Source: Phoronis australis (lineage: Eukaryota; Phoronida; Phoronidae). Taken from it: DNA of 62,906 nucleotides. Below, one piece after another: positions 21,401-31,000 of the stretch. The notes under the pieces are model-generated. The model made no database searches and was not told the origin of the DNA. It was given only the letters and a program-made list of their open reading frames with translations. Position numbers and translations under genes: made by a program. The stretch covers positions 25,558 through 88,463 of the forward strand of contig NMRA01000410.1 of NCBI GenBank assembly GCA_002633005.1, written 5' to 3'. The number at the start of each line of letters is the position of its first letter. Position 1 is the first letter of the stretch.

Positions 21401-23337
21401 GTCCAAGCTACATGCTATTTGATAAATGAAAAGTGCAAAGCCCAAAAAACTTGAAAGAAACACACACAAATGTGTGGCACAGTGCACATCCTCTCAATGC
21501 ATAAGTGGTGAATAAATTTGTTGAAAATGAAGATGAGCAATCAAAGACTAGAAAATACACCAAGATACCTTACTTTTTTTCAATATTTGGTACTTGAGGA
21601 AGTCTCGTCCATGAATATAGGCTGACCCTTCAGCAAAGTTTGACTACACAGGAAACTCAATAGCACATGACTAACTAATAAGGGTTGAAAAAATGTAGAA
21701 ATGTATAATCACACTCCATGCCCTGAAACTGCCTTGAGTAGACAGATGGAGTACCACATAAATCACTTACACAGGAAATCAAAACAGGGGCCTGGGGAAA
21801 TTTAATACAGCAAGCATGTGACTTAGGCCAAATAGGAAAAATTCATCATTGGCTCCGGCAGCCAAGGCACATATGAATTGTGAATATGCTAAAGAGACTG
21901 GGAGTCCTTCATGCATTCAAAATTCAAATTAAAAGAGCAACTCATCATTAACACTCAACTAGACGTTAAATAATCAGAAGTCACCACATGAACTTCTACA
22001 CATTTTCTGCAGTGTGCACCAAGGACAAACCCTAGATTCAACTATTTTTAGTACATCATTTTACGCTCCAACTGCACACATATCTACATATATACATTAC
22101 ACACATAGGTCTTTGCTGAGGCAAATAAAACATTGGTCTTAAGTTCTCATCAATATGCTAATTGTATAACTAGGTGCTTATGATTAAAACCAGGCAGTTA
22201 AACCCTCTGTGTGGCACCTAAAGCATGATCAAGGACAAAGACCTAGATTGGGATCTCCCTGATGACATCAATTTCTTTATCAATGCAACCAGTGCAGGCA
22301 TGACTGTGAATGGCTGGAGCTATCAACATGACAGTAGACTAGCCAAGGAGTTTATTTAGCCATAATGGTGCTAACACATGGTCAAATCAGCTTAATTAAA
22401 CACATCAAGCAGAAAACTATCAAACAAATTGGATGACTCTATTACCAGTCATGACCATGAGCTCTGGTGCTGTAAAATGCAGCAACAAACCACAGGAGAG
22501 AGGTCAACACTCAAGCTAGGTAGGACCTCTATTCTGGGAAGTGTTTATAGAAAGATCTGCAGGGGCAGAAAGCTTCAAGACCTCTTTAAATTAGCAGGCA
22601 TCACATGGCACTGGGTCAGTGAGAGGTTAATGCTACTAATATAACACATGCCACGTTGAAGAAGGAAACAGATTGAATTTATTTTTGAAAGTTTTCTTTC
22701 AATGTAAACTGTGTTAGTTTAGCTAAAGTGACCCAGGCAGGAATTGTGTTTTCATGTGCAGAGGACACTTTCTGTACAGTCCCACTCACGAACTGCTAGA
22801 GAAGCTAGAAGTAAATTTAGTCAAAATCGCTCTTGGTAAATATTAAGCAAAAAACTCAACAACAGGTGTAGAAGTGATGAAAAGATGAGTTAAGAGAGAG
22901 TTAAATTATTTTGCAGCATAAACTTCGAAGGCTTACAAACTATTTAAAATGAAACACTAACTGGTTAAATTTTAAGGATTTGATGGTCATAAGATAACGA
23001 AATACGCATATTACTGCAAGACTTCAATAAACACGGAAATCAAAGAAAATTATAAAACCTTATTTTTGAGACATAATTCCAGACACATTTCACCAAAGAA
23101 TGACCAACAAACAAGAAGTGCAAGGCAATGCCAACTTTCTCGCAAACAAACAGTATGACTTTTGATCTTTTGTTATGTACAAGCTTCCACAAACAGGTGA
23201 AGGAAATCTCAAGAAACCATGCACATTTCAAGAAGAAGTAACTATCAAAGTTAATTACCTTCTTCTGCAAAGAACAACTCCTGCGTTGTCGTGTAGTCAG
23301 GGGTGACTACCAACTGTTCCAGAAGATGCATTCTCAT
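12013..23337 (-). CDS. HNF4: HNF4 nuclear receptor (NR2A family), complete, 527 aa
   Basis: HNF4 is a homodimeric nuclear receptor that binds DR1-type sites, carries a fatty acid in its ligand pocket, and drives gut, liver and metabolic genes. Minus-strand exons in transcript order are 23337-23259, 20625-20326, 18198-18083, 16023-15874, 15597-15357, 12953-12717 and 12473-12013. They sum to 1584 nt (528 codons with stop), all GT-AG, with matching phases. N-terminal A/B region: 1-57. DNA-binding domain: zinc cysteines 58, 61, 75, 78 and 94, 100, 110, 113, with P box CDGCKG at 75-80 and [14 protein letters not shown] in finger two. Ligand-binding domain: about 140-375, with [33 protein letters not shown] (Arg265, matching the fatty-acid-carboxylate Arg of HNF4alpha) and the AF-2 core LLQEML at 367-372. 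F domain: 376-527, Ser/Pro-rich, ending LKQEVA. No key residue is missing. Confidence 0.97.
12474..12716 (-). other. HNF4 intron 6
   Basis: This is a short 243-base intron, GTGAGT to TTGCAG, between the AF-2 exon and the F-domain exon. No other feature is seen. Confidence 0.95.
12717..12953 (-). CDS. HNF4: HNF4 exon 6 (LBD helices about 8-12, AF-2)
   Basis: This is 237 bases, with acceptor CTTCAG and donor GTGAGT. It encodes [10 protein letters not shown] through [18 protein letters not shown] and [14 protein letters not shown] to [12 protein letters not shown]. These strings are almost diagnostic of HNF4. The LLQEML AF-2 helix is intact. Confidence 0.97.
13648..13925. repeat. Dispersed repeat, copy 2 (partner at 922)
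   Basis: It is collinear with 922-1195, with shared CATGACGGCTAATTCT-like, CCTTACTAACTTTCCTGT and GAATACTTT blocks. It lies in HNF4 intron 5. A second copy inside another gene's intron shows that this is an interspersed element and not part of either gene. Confidence 0.75.
14827..15199. mobile_element. Inverted-repeat element in HNF4 intron 5
   Basis: The left arm TTTTCCGTAGATAAGCCC (14831-14848) is an exact reverse complement of 15176-15193. The outer bases are less well matched, and CCATGGGCAT-type strings occur just inside both arms. The element is about 370 bases, AT-rich and without an open frame. I could not identify a clear target-site duplication. Confidence 0.8.
15357..15597 (-). 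CDS. HNF4: HNF4 exon 5 (central LBD)
   Basis: This is 241 bases, with acceptor ATCCCTAG and donor GTGGGT. It encodes [15 protein letters not shown] through [13 protein letters not shown] and RILDEL to KAIVFFDP. It carries the conserved Arg of the RILDEL helix and enters in phase 0 directly after LPLDDQ. Confidence 0.97.
15874..16023 (-). CDS. HNF4: HNF4 exon 4 (LBD helix 3 region)
   Basis: This is 150 bases in phase 0 at both ends, with acceptor CATTTCAG and donor GTGCGT. It encodes [20 protein letters not shown] and [20 protein letters not shown] and ends [10 protein letters not shown]. The string EWAKYIPxFCxLPLDDQ is characteristic of HNF4. Confidence 0.97.
16024..18082 (-). other. HNF4 intron 3
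   Basis: This 2.06-kb intron holds the pogo-like MITE at 16323-16486. It also holds a decayed end of the CAGTAAAATCTCACC family at about 16539-16580. I see nothing else supported. Confidence 0.85.
16323..16486. mobile_element. pogo/Tigger-like MITE (164 bp)
   Basis: The termini are CAGTAGAACTCTCGTAAGTC and, reverse-complemented from the right end, CAGTAAAACTCACATAAGTC. TA dinucleotides flank both sides (16321-16322 and 16487-16488). CAGT ends and TA target sites are typical of the Tc1/mariner-pogo superfamily. The interior is non-coding. Confidence 0.85.
18083..18198 (-). CDS. HNF4: HNF4 exon 3 (hinge to LBD start)
   Basis: This is 116 bases, with acceptor GTATTTCAG and donor GTGAGT. It completes the KEA junction and encodes [20 protein letters not shown] followed by [28 protein letters not shown] directly after the second zinc finger is an HNF4 hallmark (the C-terminal extension and hinge). 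Confidence 0.97.
18464..18968. mobile_element. hAT-like non-autonomous element with TTTAAG duplication (505 bp)
   Basis: The left end CAGGGCTTGGAAT and the right end ATTCCAAGCCCTG are exact inverted copies. TTTAAG directly abuts both ends (18458-18463 and 18969-18974) as a target-site duplication, though six bases is shorter than the eight usual for hAT. CAGGG termini are common in hAT elements. The interior has several CGCGGAAA strings and no transposase. Confidence 0.85.
19076..19304. mobile_element. CAGTAAAATCTCACC-family MITE in HNF4 intron 2
   Basis: The left end reads AGTAAAATTTCATCAATTTA. The right end, reverse-complemented, reads CTGTAAAATCTCACCATTTT. Related ends occur at 16.5, 18.3, 36.4, 44.7, 46.2 and 9.8 kb in this window. 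It is a pogo-like termini family without coding sequence. An open frame of about 110 codons across it is incidental. Confidence 0.7.
20326..20625 (-). CDS. HNF4: HNF4 exon 2 (A/B region end and whole DNA-binding domain)
   Basis: This is 300 bases, with acceptor TTTTTACAG and donor GTAAGT. It encodes [20 protein letters not shown], then the two C4 zinc fingers from [15 protein letters not shown] to [15 protein letters not shown]. Both fingers are in this one exon. All eight zinc-binding cysteines are present. The exon's 5' end lies in a locally duplicated segment (separate entry). Confidence 0.98.
20603..20935. repeat. Degenerate tandem duplication across the HNF4 exon 2 acceptor
   Basis: The segment CTGCAGGCTCATGTCTGATG (exon 2 start plus acceptor plus upstream intron, 20603-20700) recurs at 20709-20805 with high identity. 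It recurs again more decayed at about 20819-20870 and 20871-20935. The offset is about 106 bases. Each copy keeps parts of the GATCTGTAAA (splice acceptor) and GGAACTGCTAC strings. The copies lie in intron 1. Confidence 0.85.
20626..23258 (-). other. HNF4 intron 1
   Basis: This is a 2.6-kb intron from the GTAATT donor to the TTTTTACAG acceptor. Apart from the duplicated acceptor segments at its 3' end, I see no exon, RNA gene or clear element. Confidence 0.85.
23259..23337 (-). CDS. HNF4: HNF4 exon 1 (first coding exon)
   Basis: The ATG is at 23337-23335. An in-frame TAA lies four codons upstream, so this is the first possible start in this exon. It encodes [16 protein letters not shown] and [10 protein letters not shown], then one G that combines with AT of exon 2 to give Asp. 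The position of the junction at this Asp and the MR start with YTT-E resemble the vertebrate P1-type HNF4alpha N-terminus. Identification rests on the exact phase fit and this similarity, so it is less certain than the later exons. Confidence 0.82.
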
Positions 23338-24884
23338 TGAACTAATTTAAACAGTCAGATCTTAAACTGGAAGCAAAATCTTCAAGTGTTTTCCAAACCT
23401 GCTAACACATTGCACTTATCAGCTGATCGGTCAGGCAAATGACATCATGTGTATTTCACTTCAGTCTTTATCAGCTGTTGGTTGCAGGGATTTAGTTTAA
23501 AGGAGCAGTCCACTATACAGGGGGAAGGGCAGGATACTGAGAGACTGGCGCCTGGCTTCGATGACATCGCAGTGTGCAAGCAATATAAGGAGGAATAAAT
23601 TTTGACATCACAAAACATTTATTTTGGCATTTTTAACATAGAGGGACACACAAAATGCCCACAAAAACAGGATTTGAGATTTTCTCTTAATTTGTTTACT
23701 AAGTTAGCACCAAGCTTGCATGGCACTGCTAACCTCTCAGGTCCAGGGCTGAAACCACAACTTTTAAACAAGAGACCTGACAGGTTGGTACAGTGGCTAC
23801 ATGCTATAAAGCTGTAATCAGACCAACTAAACTTAGATGTAGCCCTTTCTATAGTTGTAACTGTTATGTTGACACAACACAACCACAGTTAAATTCGTTG
23901 TGTAACCTTAATTCGTGGTTTTAGTCCGTGCCTGTCCTCAGTGCTATCGAATTCAGATTCACTCGTTAGCCAGCTAGTGCCTGGCTGTGCCATTATTTCC
24001 AACGAGATTTGACAGCAGCACCACCTACAGTGTTATAACTTTTGCAATTGCAGTATTCAAAGAGTTACAATAATTAAAACCTTTTGCTAAACCACTCTCA
24101 CAGAGGATTATAACCATGCTACTGCTATACTTTCAAAATTGGTTTTAAAGCGTTAAGACTGAGAATTATAGCCTTTAAATCGTTTTTAAAAGTTTTAACC
24201 TCTTTGGCGTGAACAGGGTGATAGACGATGACAGGCTAGCTTCGCCTAAACATGCCCTCACACCTGAATAACTATCCCAGTAAAACCCCACCACAACAGG
24301 TAGATAACTGTATTATCTGGTGATAAGCTACACTGAGATGGGGAGCTCCACAGATAGGCACAGTGTCATCCTACATGGGGCTATTCCAATTAAGGTGTAA
24401 CTCTATATGATTACTTGGGACCCCTGCAGCCTGTAGGAGTGGTGCTTATTAAATGCGTTATCACAGAAATATATTCAATGGTGTACACTGACTGTGCCAA
24501 TTCAAAATTTAAATTAAAATTAAAATTAAAAAATAGGATTTGTAAGTTAAAACATGCATAAATTAATTCATACACTGTGGTTACATCACAAGTCATTGAA
24601 AAGTAAAGAACAGAAAAAGCAAGATGAAAAAATTTGTACAAGTTAATTAAAGCTGCCATACACACATATACACATATACATGTACATATATAAATATATG
24701 TAAAATAACTTTTGATTTAGACCACATATCATTATATAAAACTTATATCAACTTGTTGCTGAACTCAGATGAGAAATGGTTTCTGGCGGGTATTTGGAAA
24801 AAATTACATTTCGTTGCTGCTTGAGGGAATGGTCAGCAAATAAAATGAGCATTCGTGGTAGCTCAGAGATTATATCTTATTTGA
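23338..24884. other. HNF4 proximal upstream region
   Basis: This contains the composite motifs above. No TATA box is evident. Further upstream there is AT-rich sequence with a short CA/TA-rich tract at about 24658-24700. No exon is supported. Confidence 0.5.
23416..23477 (-). promoter_or_regulatory. Two E-box/GATA composite motifs upstream of HNF4
   Basis: TTATCAGCTG occurs at 23416-23425 and at 23468-23477, that is CAGCTGATAA reading towards the gene. Both are within about 140 bases of the start codon. The string overlaps an E box (CANNTG) and a GATA site. GATA factors are established regulators of endodermal HNF4 genes in vertebrates. Binding here is inferred. Confidence 0.45.
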
Positions 24885-25020
24885 CTACGGAACTCTAGAA
24901 TTTGAGAACTATTTCATAAAAGCATTAATTAAGTAATCTAAATCAAAAGTTGCTTTTTGTGGCCAACTCGGCTTAATTAATGCTTTTATGAAATGGTTCT
25001 CAAATTCTAGAGTTCCGTAG
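24885..25020. repeat. Foldback with 49-bp near-perfect arms
   Basis: The left arm 24885-24933 starts CTACGGAACTCTAGAATTTG. The right arm 24972-25020 is its reverse complement with a single mismatch. A 38-base spacer separates them. The structure can fold as a long hairpin and resembles a foldback element or an inverted duplication. Confidence 0.95.
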
Positions 25021-28000
25021 GAATGTGGCTTTATAACACCTTTAACTGAAGAAGATTCCTCAACCATCCACATGTTCTATGAACTGTCACAAAACCCACT
25101 GGAGTATAATGTACTATTAATTTGAACTGAACGTCAGGTGACCAAAAGTTATTATACAACAAGTCATAACACAATCTCACAAGGGACTCAAAATTTCTGA
25201 GAAGAGCCCATTATCCAGAGTACCATAACAAGGTGGAGAGCATTTGTTATATAACCTTTAGGTTTTCTGCCTTAATGCATATAATGAAAAAATTAGGGTC
25301 ACCAGGACAGTTGACAGTAGAAATCTTGAGATGACCCAGTGGACACAAGATGCCCAAAGTGTGATTGACTGTTTTCACTAGTTATGAGAACCTCTCATAC
25401 TCATGGTAGCCCGGTCACATGAAAGTGACAAATTTCCTCTGGCATGCAAATCCACATCCTATTGTTTAATGCTAATTCAGGTCACCAATTAGCTGTTGGC
25501 TGCCAATTTGAACCACAGCCAACCTCTTAATGAACTTAGTCACCACAAAAGCTAATAAAAGGCACCTAGATGCTGGTGCTTTGTTTTGAGTTGAACATCA
25601 ATTCTAAATAACACCCAGTGAGGAGATCGAGTCAGTCAAATAGCTCTGATCAACACTTAGTGGGGAGAGACAATCCCACTGCAGGGTATATCATCACCTT
25701 GGATGGGTGTTAAGCACTCTCAGGTATCACATCTCGAAGGTGGGCCTGGAGGGCCAGTTATTCTGGCTATGTTGGCTCAGATATGGAATACCTCATTACA
25801 TCATATGGAAGAGGACTCTCCCAAGATGTAGCTATGCTAAGGAACCTTCCAAATGTTCAGTTGGTCACCTAATCATATTTACTGACCATGACAAAATTCT
25901 AAGTGAAAACCCTAAATATCCATTTTACTGAGATGAGTCATGAGCCTATTAATTGCAAGCTGTTTGTGCAAGACCATGAGATGACTGTGATTATAATAGA
26001 CATGACCCACATCAAAGACAGACTCAATTAACCTGGTCCAACAGTTGCCTGGAAAGAACTGGTGGGTAATTAGTGCAGACAATTCAATCTGAAAGATTAG
26101 TCCCCTCTGGGATGACAGACATATTCCTTTATTCATGCAGGTGAAGCAGTCATGAGACAAAATTTTGTAATTCTAGTCTGCATGGCATTACAGACATCTC
26201 GGTCTTATAAGACCCTTCAGACATTAACTTTTGACACGGCGCAACTGACACGGCGCAAGATGATCGGTGTCAAGCGGCCGTTTACACACACAAACAACTA
26301 AGTAACGGTGGCAAGGCAGAAGTTGTAAACATGCAGGAATGGGGAGTGCTAATGCGCAAAGATGCAAATTGTGGGAGTCGCAGGTTGTTGTCGTTGTTGT
26401 TGTGCTTTTAATTCAACCCAAGTGTAGTACTTCGTGACATTGAGTTTTGCTTCGATCAGCTGATTAATGCTTTCATTAGTAGGTCTAGGTACATAACCAA
26501 ACCATTTGAATTGAACCCCCAGTCTTGACTATTATCTGAGTGTGTGTAATATTCTGACAATTTCCTGACAAAATAAATGGTGGTAATGGCTAGTTAGCAC
26601 TGAAGAGCTGGCTGGCAAATCATAGAAACTGCAAGAAAATGATCACATATGTGCGTTTTTTGCAAAAGCGTAACAGAGATGATCCCTTCATTCCCCCTTG
26701 CCCAGTTTCACATTTAGACAAACAGCTAACACAGAACAAGATGATCAGGCCAGCCACTCAGGCTTAAGAGATATGCTACATGTATCTATTGAAGACATTG
26801 CTAATGATATTAGACTGCCCCAAAGAAAAGGAACTGATATCAGCCTTTCTGATATTATAGATAGTGGTTATTGTACTTATTTACTAAAAAAGTACAATCT
26901 ACCGTATACTGTGCTGTGAAAATAGAAGGAACAATATTTCAATTTTCCCTGAGGCTGAGCTCCTCGCACTTTCATCGTTGAAGAATTCAAACATCTCAGT
27001 CCGGCAGTGAAATTATCGGCTGGTCAGGTCACTCCAGATCTACGCATTTCCAAACGCTCTTATATTTTTTATTTTTATTTTTATTATATTCTTTTAATAA
27101 AAAAATAATTGCAGGCGGTCGGATACATGTTGTACCAGACGTGCGCAGGCCGCGCAAGTGGGCCCATTGCACTGATCACCTGGAACCATTTTTATGCATT
27201 ATTAATATATAGTTAAACCCGAGCTCAGGAGCTAGAAACCTGACACAAGGGTTTCGCAGGCTCTTATAATTGCAGGTTGTTTGACTGAAGGGACTCTTGC
27301 TCACTGACAACCACACAAGTTCACACTTATCTTATCAAATTAACCTCCCTTCCAAAAATGCAGACTTATGAGGCTTGCAGGTGCCATTGTATCTTAAGCC
27401 ATTGCAATTTGTGGTGCAGGTTCATTTACATAAATGTCATAAGAAGTTGATTTACTGTGTAAAAACAAGACAAAGTAACATTTCTATAAAAAATTTCCAA
27501 ATCCATCATTTCTTAATAGCCCTAACTAGAGCCACCATTTATGCAAATTGAAGAAGACAATGTGAATTGTGTTATTATTAATACGAACTACAAACATGAG
27601 TAGCAATGACCATGACATTATTTGCACAAATAATAATGTGGTTTACTAAGGCAGCTGATAGCATAAATACTTGTGTATACAACCAACATAACAGGACTAT
27701 ACAGTAACTGATTTCAAAGATTAGCAGGAAGGTGCAATGAACCCCCTCCTCTTTGCGAATTTGAGTTTGATAAATTTTTAATCCACTCGTTGCTGATATA
27801 ACAGTCTCTTGTCTGGCAGGATGGTCATGACAAAATGAAAAAGGAAGCTGTAGAGAAAATGATTTTGTGCAATGTTACGACTAAAATATTACTTTTTGCA
27901 AGCTTCATATGATGAAAACAACAATTCCTTTGTACCGTACCCTCAAGCCTTCTCAGATGGGCCATGATGTTTTCCTAGAAAAGAACTGTTTTGAGGTTTC

Positions 28001-31000
28001 AAGTGTTTATTTATTCCCATAAATCAAATCATGACGACTGCAAACAATTCAATAAGCAGAGTTCAAATTATTTTGAAATCAATGAATGTTTTCCTGCAAA
28101 CTTAGAAATGGACCTTTGAAAATTATGTCTAATGTTTTATTTGAGTCTTGCATGCAAAGTACGGTAATTGATAAATACACTAGTCCCTGAGTGCAGGCAT
28201 GAAATGAACACTTAAGTGTTACAACCACTCCCAATTTCAATTAGTTTTAGTCTCCTAAAAATTATGAAATATACAAAGACTCCAGTAGCAAACTACAGTG
28301 AGTACAGTAGTTCAATTTCCACCAATATCCCACTATTCAACACAAATATTAAAAGATGGGTATTTAACTCTACTGAAATGTCTCAGTTCCCAAGCTAGTT
28401 ATACAAATAATTAGACAACACCCGAAATTTAATTTTCCTTAATTTATTATCCAGACTCTAGAGAATATAATATGTCAAATCAACAAGACACAGATAAACT
28501 TTATCACATATCTTTGTTGCAAGAAAACATCCAATGGTCGTGCTGTTGACCGAAAGATTACCAACACAAAAAGATGGCACAATAATGTTACAGCAATATT
28601 TCTTGGCATCGCACATTAAAAAGATACTACTGTCAGCAGTGTTGACTAACTGATTATGTTCTTGAAGAAAACGCAATACAATGATGCTCTACGGTTATCT
28701 AGAGATTTAAAGATTATGGTAGCTGTGATAATACAACTCTCAGGATTTACAGATCTTTGTAAAGTCCAGTGAGAAGCATGGGACCATTGGAAAAAGACCT
28801 GGGAAAATTTTACCACCATATTATAAAAACCTGACAGTATAGCAAAATTTAACAATACATACAGATGTCACTATAACATAGAGAAACGGCATTTAAACCC
28901 ATACATAATTACTAAACTACAACTTTATGCTGTCAAGGCCTTTTAAGGTTAAAATCACAGAAGGACCAACACCTGAAAAAATTACCTTTAGCAATGATGT
29001 GCAGAACACTTTCACTCATGAACTTTTTAGTAGCTTCAAAGCAATCATTTTCTTTTTGGTATATGAACATTAACACTTTGGGTGAATGCATTTTTCTCAT
29101 TTACGCTATCTATAGCAAATAGTAAAAAGTGAGGAGTCCATCTAAAAAATGTCATTAATTGGTTTAATCAAACACTATCACTAACTAAGCATGAAGAAAC
29201 AAATAAACAAACGATAGGGCCTATCAAACTGTAAGCAAATATTCTTAACAGACGCGGAACTCAAAGTCCCAAAAGAGACAGAGAAAGTGACCAACCATGC
29301 AGATCCAAAGGACCTTCAACCCGGCTGTCAAAGTACATCTTGACTGCTTCAGACTGTGGGTGTAGTGTGACTGAAGCACACCTACCAGCCCAATATCTAT
29401 AGGCCCTGGAAAGTAAATGACATTATCACTATCTTCCCATTTATCTGTCACATGCATGCTGGTGAATCCTGTCGTGATACCCAGGATGGCAGCCATCTTG
29501 CTTTCTTTCTCCCATCATCTCATGAATTTTCTGTTCTAACTGTCTTAACAGCATTTCTGGTGAAATTTCTCCATGAATTTAGAAATCGCGCAAGCAACTG
29601 CAATTAGGTAATTTTTCATCCAAATGTGTCGAGTACAATAAAATAAAGGAGTTACCTGCCCAGCCTGCCTGAAGAGGGTTCTACTTATCTTGACAAGAGG
29701 TGTCTGTTATCACTAAGTTTCCTGGGAGCCATTGTATTTAGATAGGAAGCTCCCTCTCAAAGTAAACCTCAGTTGCTAGTGAATGCAAAAATCTTTCCTT
29801 TAACAGATTACATCGAAACACTTAGGAAAACCATCTAGACTTTCAGCAACTCATTCCCGTTATTCATGTAAGGTGCATGCAATAGATAAGTGGAATTGGT
29901 GCCAGGCAGGGGGGCGGGGTTGCAGTTTTGCAAAATTAATAGTAATTCAGAAGAATTTTTAACTAGTGTGATTGGTGATGACAGCTGTTACTGAAACAAA
30001 ATCAGCTTTTTGTGTAACTGCCAACAACTGTTAGCACTAATGTACTGGTCAGAAGCATGATAAAATCACGAATGGTTGGTATCAATGAAACTGTTTTTAA
30101 AAATCCAAGACACAAGAGGATCAATGGAGAGAAGTATTTAATTTCACATTTTCATCGCTATTTTGGAGGTGCAAGAGGCCTACAGAGACTAAACAAATTT
30201 GAGACAAAAATGAAATACATACAGATTATATGCTTTTGACAACACAGTGGTTGTGTTACTTAAAGGTGCTAAACACTCCGATAATAATTCTGCTAGTGTT
30301 ACTGTCTATTTCAAGTGCGTGTGTACCGGGTACTCAATGATGAGGCAACTTCTTAACACAACACCTCCCCCCATTCACATGACAGAGAACAAATCTTGAG
30401 TAAATAACTGGAGGGCTGTTGAGACCTGCCAAAATCAGTAGAATCAAGGTGTGATACAACACTTTTTGAGATACTGTGGAATGAAAGGAACACTTGCATG
30501 AGAAATTCCAATACACAGATAACCGCTAAAAATGAAACATGTCTCGACAAGAAAGGATACAGAATATCCACTTGGGCTAGGCAGCTCTTTTGATTAGAGA
30601 TGTTGAACTTGAACTAGATGGGCTCTTCCAGTACCACGATTATCTAATTTAAGCAAGGGTAAATCCAGATTTGATCCATGAAGCAACAAGAACATGTAGG
30701 TGAAATAGACTGAAAAATAATTTCATTGGAACTTGTACAGTTGGTGGTTACCGTAATCTGACTGAAATGGAACTTCTTGAAAACCTATTTTTCACAAGGG
30801 CTCTGGCTCATTCTAACATCAGTCCACTTGAAATTGAAACGACTACCAACACCAGAAATATAATGGAAAGTTTTAGTGACGTTTTGATAAAATCAATTAT
30901 TAGTAAGATAAATAAAGTCAAAATCTGTGTTCTCTGATTACACAAGATGTTTGCTTGAGATAGGCATGCCAATTAAACAAGATAAAAGCAGCCATTGTCA

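Noticed and set aside
26698-26919. 73-codon plus-strand frame with a protein-like composition
   Set aside because: An acceptor-like sequence precedes it but no donor or partner exon fits, and I recognise no domain.
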